A stretch of DNA of 18,226 bases from an uncultured Lachnoanaerobaculum sp. Lineage in GTDB: Bacteria; Bacillota; Clostridia; Lachnospirales; Lachnospiraceae. The position numbers were made by a program, and so were the translations under genes. Of the stretch, positions 15,601 to 18,226 are shown in pieces. The notes under the pieces are model-generated. The model was given only the letters and a program-made list of their open reading frames with translations. It was not told the origin of the DNA and made no database searches. Within the stretch, counting starts at the first letter, position 1. Every line of letters starts with the position of its first letter. The stretch lies in contig CALALP010000089.1 of NCBI GenBank assembly GCA_937925515.1, positions 1 to 18,226 of the forward strand, given 5' to 3'.

Positions 15601-17818
15601 TAAAGGTCGTGATGAGTGGGGAACTTATGATGATGACATTGGAGAAATATTTATAAGTAAGGACGGAGGCGAGAACTGGGAAAGTTTCTTTAAGCTAGAT
15701 GAGAAAGCCATTGACAAAAGTAATAGAATAAAAGGGGCGTGGTATCTTGATAATCTCGATGATAAAGAAATTCCTACCGAATATCTTACAGATAAATTTA
15801 GAGTAAAATTTGTTTTATCCACAGGTTCAGATATAGCAGACTCTAATTGTGGTGGTTGGTATATTGATGACTTTGCTATTTATGATAAATCAGATGAGGG
15901 AAAAATAAGTCCTGATAATGATGAAAATGTTAGTAATGAAAATGATATTACAAGCGAAGTAGAACTAAGAAATGATGATGAAGTATTTGAACTTAGCAAT
16001 ATGAGTTTATACTCAAATGATACTAGCTCAAATACACTTGTTCCTGTAAAGGGCGAAATAAGCATTAAAGAAACAGGTATTTCAGTAAATTCTGAATCAG
16101 GCACAGGTAGATATAGTTTTCTACATGAGGCAGGAGATTATACCTTAGTAGCAACAGCAAAGGGATATAAGGCAAAGGAAATAAGTGTAAGCCTTAACTC
16201 AGGTGCAAAGTTAAATACTGATATAATCCTAGAAAAATCTAAGGGTTCAAAACTTAGTTTTGAGGTTAGAGATAAGGAAGAAAAGCTTATTGAAAATGCT
16301 GTCATTAGGATTTTTAGAAATAATAATTATAGTTTAGTTAAAACTCTAAATGGTGCAAAGCAAGAAATAAGCGATTTAGATTATGGAAATTATAAATTGC
16401 TTGTAAGTGCAGAGGGCTTTAAAAATTATTCTAAAGAGATAGAAGTAAAAGATGAGGAAGATATTGATTTAGGTATCATTACTCTATCAAAGAGAAGAGA
16501 AAATGAAAATAGTACAGAACTTTACTATGATGACGGAAATGCAGAAAGTGTTCCAAATAACATGGCTGACGGCAAGACACTTGGAGTTAGATTTGAAACC
16601 TTGTCAGAAAGTAAAATTAATAGTGTAAGCTTTATGTTTGTAAATGCAGCCTCAAACACAATAGACACTGCCGGTAAAGAGTTCATTTATAGTATATATG
16701 CAAAAAATGATAAGGACGCTTATCCAACTGAAATTATTTTCGGCCCTCAAAAGGCAAAAGTTGATAAAGAAAATCAGTGGACAACTGTTAAACTTCCTGA
16801 AGAAGTACAGACAAATGGAGAATTTTTCGTAGCTTATACTCAAGTAGGCGAGGGAAACGGCACTCCACAACTAGGTATAGATGATAATAATGTAGGAGCA
16901 GGAAAGTCATTTAAACTTATCAATGGTGCTTGGAATGAGCCAAGTGAAAAAGGTAGCTTTATGATTAGGGTAAATGTGAGTGAGGTTACAGAAGATAAAG
17001 AGCCTAAAAAGCCGGACACTCCAAAACCTGAAGAACCAAAGCAGCCTGACATACCAAAACCTGAAGAACCAAAACAACCTGATGTGCCAAAACCTGAAGA
17101 ACCAAAACAACCTGACACACCAAGACCTGAAGAACCAAAACAACCCGACGCACCAAAGCCTGAAGAACCAAAACAACCTGACACACCAAAGCCTGAAGAA
17201 CCAAAACAACCTGATACACCAAAACCTGAAGAACCAAAGCAACCTGACATGCCAAAGCCTGAAAAGCCAAAACAACCGGAAATTCCAAATACGGAAGAAC
17301 CAAAGTCAGAAAAGTCTGAGGAAAAAGAACCTGACAGACCTATGTTTACTAAGGATTATGGAAGTTTAAAGATAGGAACTGACGGAGAGTTCGTAGCAGG
17401 AACAGGGGATACCCCTAACTTTAGTTTTGTAAAGAAAAATGGCGAAAAAGTAACAGGCAGACAGAAGTTTTCATTTATAGAGGACGGAAAAACAGTTGTA
17501 AAAGAGTATTTCTTTGATGAAAACGGAAATATGCAAAGTGGTTGGAAGTATGATGAAAAAACAGCTAGTTGGTATTACTTATCAAGTAAGAAAGATAAGG
17601 ACTATGGAAGTATGCAAAAAGGCTGGGTTAATACCGATAACAACAGTTACTTTTTAGATTATGAAACAGGTCAAATGGCTGTCGGATATAAATATATAAA
17701 TGGTAAATTATATCATTTTAATGAATCACATTCAGCGGCTGAAAGAGGTTTTATAATCGGAGTTAATGATTGGTTCTTAAGTGTAGATAAACCTTATGGA
17801 GCATTGCTTGAGAAGTAA
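12677..17818 (+). CDS. Secreted bacillopeptidase F-like serine protease (S8), wall-anchored
   Basis: 1713 residues from a TTG start, with AGGAGG at 12664-12669. The signal peptide covers residues 1-25 (KNK, then a hydrophobic core, cleavage after VMA). An I9-type propeptide spans about 38-130. The subtilisin domain spans about 150-465: triad D182 (GIIDSGVDFSHP), H228 (GHGTHVAGT) and S406 (GTSMAGPHVSG), with the oxyanion Asn in FSAGN near 331. WYDATKSDFG and NNSWGG are like bacillopeptidase F. Next come two jelly-roll modules, each ending WYIDD (about 600-762 and 877-1063), with a fibronectin III-like segment between them. Two small carboxypeptidase-regulatory/PEGA-like domains (about 1110-1260) and another beta-sandwich follow. 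Eight Pro-rich 11-residue repeats lead to aromatic/glycine wall-binding repeats (about 1555-1713: MQSGWKYD, WYYLS, MQKGWV, YKYINGKLYHF). It probably digests host or matrix proteins at the cell surface. No LPXTG motif is present, so attachment would be non-covalent. Confidence 0.93.
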   Translation: MKNKLLALILTVVMLSAFYGNRVMADEILSTTSNENSSDYVSYVVKMKTKADINGVTEDEVAVRLEDTAIDSQKSIIEFLEREKANGNVVEYTSFYIVNSISVTSTRNVATEISKRNDVEKVVEDKEFKTEPKREEPEKESTGYSLNRQTRSVHVPWNLKAIYADKARQEATGEGVVVGIIDSGVDFSHPAITSAWRGNDESLAIYSWYDATKSDFGKGEKPTDSTGHGTHVAGTILGKEPDTDSLLGIAPDAKWIAAKVFDEEGETTLSRLLAAGQWMLAPTDETGTPHPEMRPKIINNSWGGNSENEFYREMLKAWRNAGILPVFSAGNTSASNQGGEGSIGTPGAYPESFTVGALRRDDKIAAFSLRGPSKYKGDIKPDISAPGVNIRSSVPGGGYELRSGTSMAGPHVSGVAALVLSANPNLTPDEVENIITKTATKLTDEEYVKSPNFAYGYGKVNAYNAVKAAKGKDDSTKEFATLEGRLLTYGEDSSEPKINHVAIKTMYNVYNFNLEAKVNDDNGIENVKLFLAAKGSENFAEKEMELIKGTKISGEYSCTIEPTDLDSTGMKYYIEATDVTGKKLKTETYEADVKGGIGIGYKQDFEENVDGIVFGGKTPMWEWGVPKSGGINAASGSKVIATNLNGNYKGLKDTLMVLPAIDLSNETRNPALKFKHWYDLGNGEGAFFDTSEVWIGEIKPDSKSIDDVEYKNVRLYKNHSGKWEDEYIDLSAYKGKKILVMFGMRYAGWSKQEELGWYIDDIAITEASDEIPLAPNKYVSLKYKNNGQIVYSFQPVKNEKITAYALYRSKEENGSYEKVTTVEKGSRDFGKYTVSLSDYPLPQTGTYYYYAKALIGNNESEASEKLHHTFTVGKEVIKFDFENDDSWTSEEKDGAKWTKGVIQVIEQLPDNKIGSKPVPNNSKGKNKNSDTVWGTELDDFRKAKKEYTLVSPNMNLSNYSKLGIYLQMWFNTAGRKGRDEWGTYDDDIGEIFISKDGGENWESFFKLDEKAIDKSNRIKGAWYLDNLDDKEIPTEYLTDKFRVKFVLSTGSDIADSNCGGWYIDDFAIYDKSDEGKISPDNDENVSNENDITSEVELRNDDEVFELSNMSLYSNDTSSNTLVPVKGEISIKETGISVNSESGTGRYSFLHEAGDYTLVATAKGYKAKEISVSLNSGAKLNTDIILEKSKGSKLSFEVRDKEEKLIENAVIRIFRNNNYSLVKTLNGAKQEISDLDYGNYKLLVSAEGFKNYSKEIEVKDEEDIDLGIITLSKRRENENSTELYYDDGNAESVPNNMADGKTLGVRFETLSESKINSVSFMFVNAASNTIDTAGKEFIYSIYAKNDKDAYPTEIIFGPQKAKVDKENQWTTVKLPEEVQTNGEFFVAYTQVGEGNGTPQLGIDDNNVGAGKSFKLINGAWNEPSEKGSFMIRVNVSEVTEDKEPKKPDTPKPEEPKQPDIPKPEEPKQPDVPKPEEPKQPDTPRPEEPKQPDAPKPEEPKQPDTPKPEEPKQPDTPKPEEPKQPDMPKPEKPKQPEIPNTEEPKSEKSEEKEPDRPMFTKDYGSLKIGTDGEFVAGTGDTPNFSFVKKNGEKVTGRQKFSFIEDGKTVVKEYFFDENGNMQSGWKYDEKTASWYYLSSKKDKDYGSMQKGWVNTDNNSYFLDYETGQMAVGYKYINGKLYHFNESHSAAERGFIIGVNDWFLSVDKPYGALLEK
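17021..17284 (+). repeat. Eight tandem 33-bp units coding PKPEEPKQPDx
   Basis: Within the protease gene, 33-bp units encode the 11-residue unit PKPEEPKQPDx, where x is I, V, T, A, T, T, M or I. The fourth unit has PRPEE and the eighth has PKPEKPKQPE; a decayed ninth unit (PNTEEPKSEK) follows. This is an extended Pro-rich stalk of the kind that spans the Gram-positive wall between a catalytic region and its anchor. The units differ at synonymous sites (CCAAAA or CCAAAG, CAGCCT or CAACCT), so they are not all very recent copies. Copy number is likely to vary between strains. Confidence 0.9.
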
Positions 17819-17914
17819 GAATAAACTTACTATTGACTTTACTTATTTTATAAACTTATATTAAACTTAAGTAGTATTGTACTTATTTATAAGCAAGCTA
17901 TGTAACAAAGCATA

Positions 17915-17943
17915 TTGAAATTAGGTTAGTTTTAGGTTATTAT
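17915..17943 (+). promoter_or_regulatory. Predicted sigma-A promoter of the DUF1858 gene
   Basis: TTGAAA (17915-17920) and TATTAT (17938-17943) are 17 bp apart, with the start of transcription expected near 17950. A second, weaker candidate lies just after the protease gene (TTGACT near 17834). No terminator is obvious between 17819 and 17914, so some readthrough from the protease is possible. Confidence 0.5.
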
Positions 17944-17973
17944 ATAGGGAAATAAATAAGGAGGTTAAGACTA

Positions 17974-18177
17974 ATGTATGTAGATAAGGATATGACTATT
18001 GGAGAATTACTTATGATTAATCCTAATGTTGCACCGGTACTTATGCGTGCAGGAATGCACTGTTTAGGCTGTCCTGCATCTCAAATGGAAACTCTTGAAG
18101 AGGCTTGCATGGTGCATGGTATGGATTGTGATGTATTGGTTTCACAACTAAATGAAATAATTGAATTTGGTGATTAA
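17974..18177 (+). CDS. DUF1858 domain protein (small Cys-rich)
   Basis: 67 residues covering a whole DUF1858 domain. The opening MTIGELLMINPNVAPVLMRA is the usual two-helix start. G27-M-H-C30-L-G-C33-P is the family's conserved CxxC motif, and two further cysteines (C45, C52) complete a four-Cys pattern. Proteins of this kind are common in anaerobic Clostridia, often near redox or iron-sulfur functions; the biochemical role is not settled. The start is preceded by AAGGAGG (17958-17964). It is not obviously linked to the protease or the CRISPR locus. Confidence 0.9.
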   Translation: MYVDKDMTIGELLMINPNVAPVLMRAGMHCLGCPASQMETLEEACMVHGMDCDVLVSQLNEIIEFGD

Positions 18178-18226
18178 TAAAGATTATTACATTAGTAAGG
18201 TTTAGATAGATTTTATAATATGGGGT
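18178..18226. other. Window end, nothing recognised
   Basis: The last 49 bases after the DUF1858 stop are AT-rich. A TATAAT-like stretch (TTTATAATATGG) near the end could be the -10 box of the next gene, but the window stops before any start codon or ribosome binding site. Confidence 0.4.

Noticed and set aside
16840..17303. Three long minus-strand frames (99-136 codons) and an alternative + frame across the end of the protease gene
   Set aside because: They are read across the Pro-rich repeat DNA, which lacks stops in several frames. The translations are low-complexity echoes (such as GCFGSSGFG repeats) with no ribosome binding sites.

Overview
The window is AT-rich and looks like chromosome from a low-GC Firmicute of the Clostridia/Tissierellia kind. 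The reasons are strong AGGAGG-type ribosome binding sites, A- and purine-rich coding strands, a TTG-started secreted subtilase with a Gram-positive wall-binding tail, and a stand-alone DUF1858 protein. The species cannot be named from sequence alone.

Positions 1-569 hold no recognised gene. They contain a perfect 16-bp palindrome at the extreme left, a strong intrinsic terminator (105-157) closing something upstream, and an AT-rich stretch with a promoter (469-497).

Positions 570-11825 are a complete type III-A (Csm) CRISPR-Cas locus, all on the + strand and tightly packed: cas6, cas10/csm1, csm2, csm3, csm4, csm5, csm6, a two-repeat mini-array, cas1, cas2, a leader, and a main array of 28 repeats of 36 nt with 27 spacers. 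Cas6 would cut the repeat RNA. Csm1-5 would form the crRNA-guided complex. Csm3 keeps its target-RNA-cleaving Asp, and Cas10 keeps its GGDD cyclic-oligoadenylate synthase. Csm6 keeps CARF and HEPN motifs and would be the activated ancillary RNase. Cas1-Cas2 would acquire spacers. The most notable departure is that Cas10 lacks the N-terminal HD nuclease: its first histidine is residue 170, and an upstream stop prevents a longer start. The complex therefore seems to act only through RNA cleavage and signalling. The spacers are C-rich and G-poor on the transcribed strand, and each has an open frame on its reverse complement, as expected if crRNAs are antisense to mRNAs.

Other unusual points in the locus are: the mini-array between csm6 and cas1, where Cas6 cleavage would cut the operon mRNA; mosaic repeats combining two polymorphic positions, one of them in the crRNA 5' handle; and one spacer of 66 nt.

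Positions 11826-12676 hold toxin-antitoxin debris: an intact RHH antitoxin with its own sigma-A promoter, whose partner toxin frame stops after two codons, and an inverted, frame-broken RelE/ParE toxin remnant.

Positions 12677-17818 encode a 1713-residue secreted bacillopeptidase F-like serine protease with beta-sandwich modules, a Pro-rich PKPEEPKQPD repeat and a C-terminal wall-binding repeat region. Positions 17974-18177 encode a small DUF1858 protein with its own promoter.
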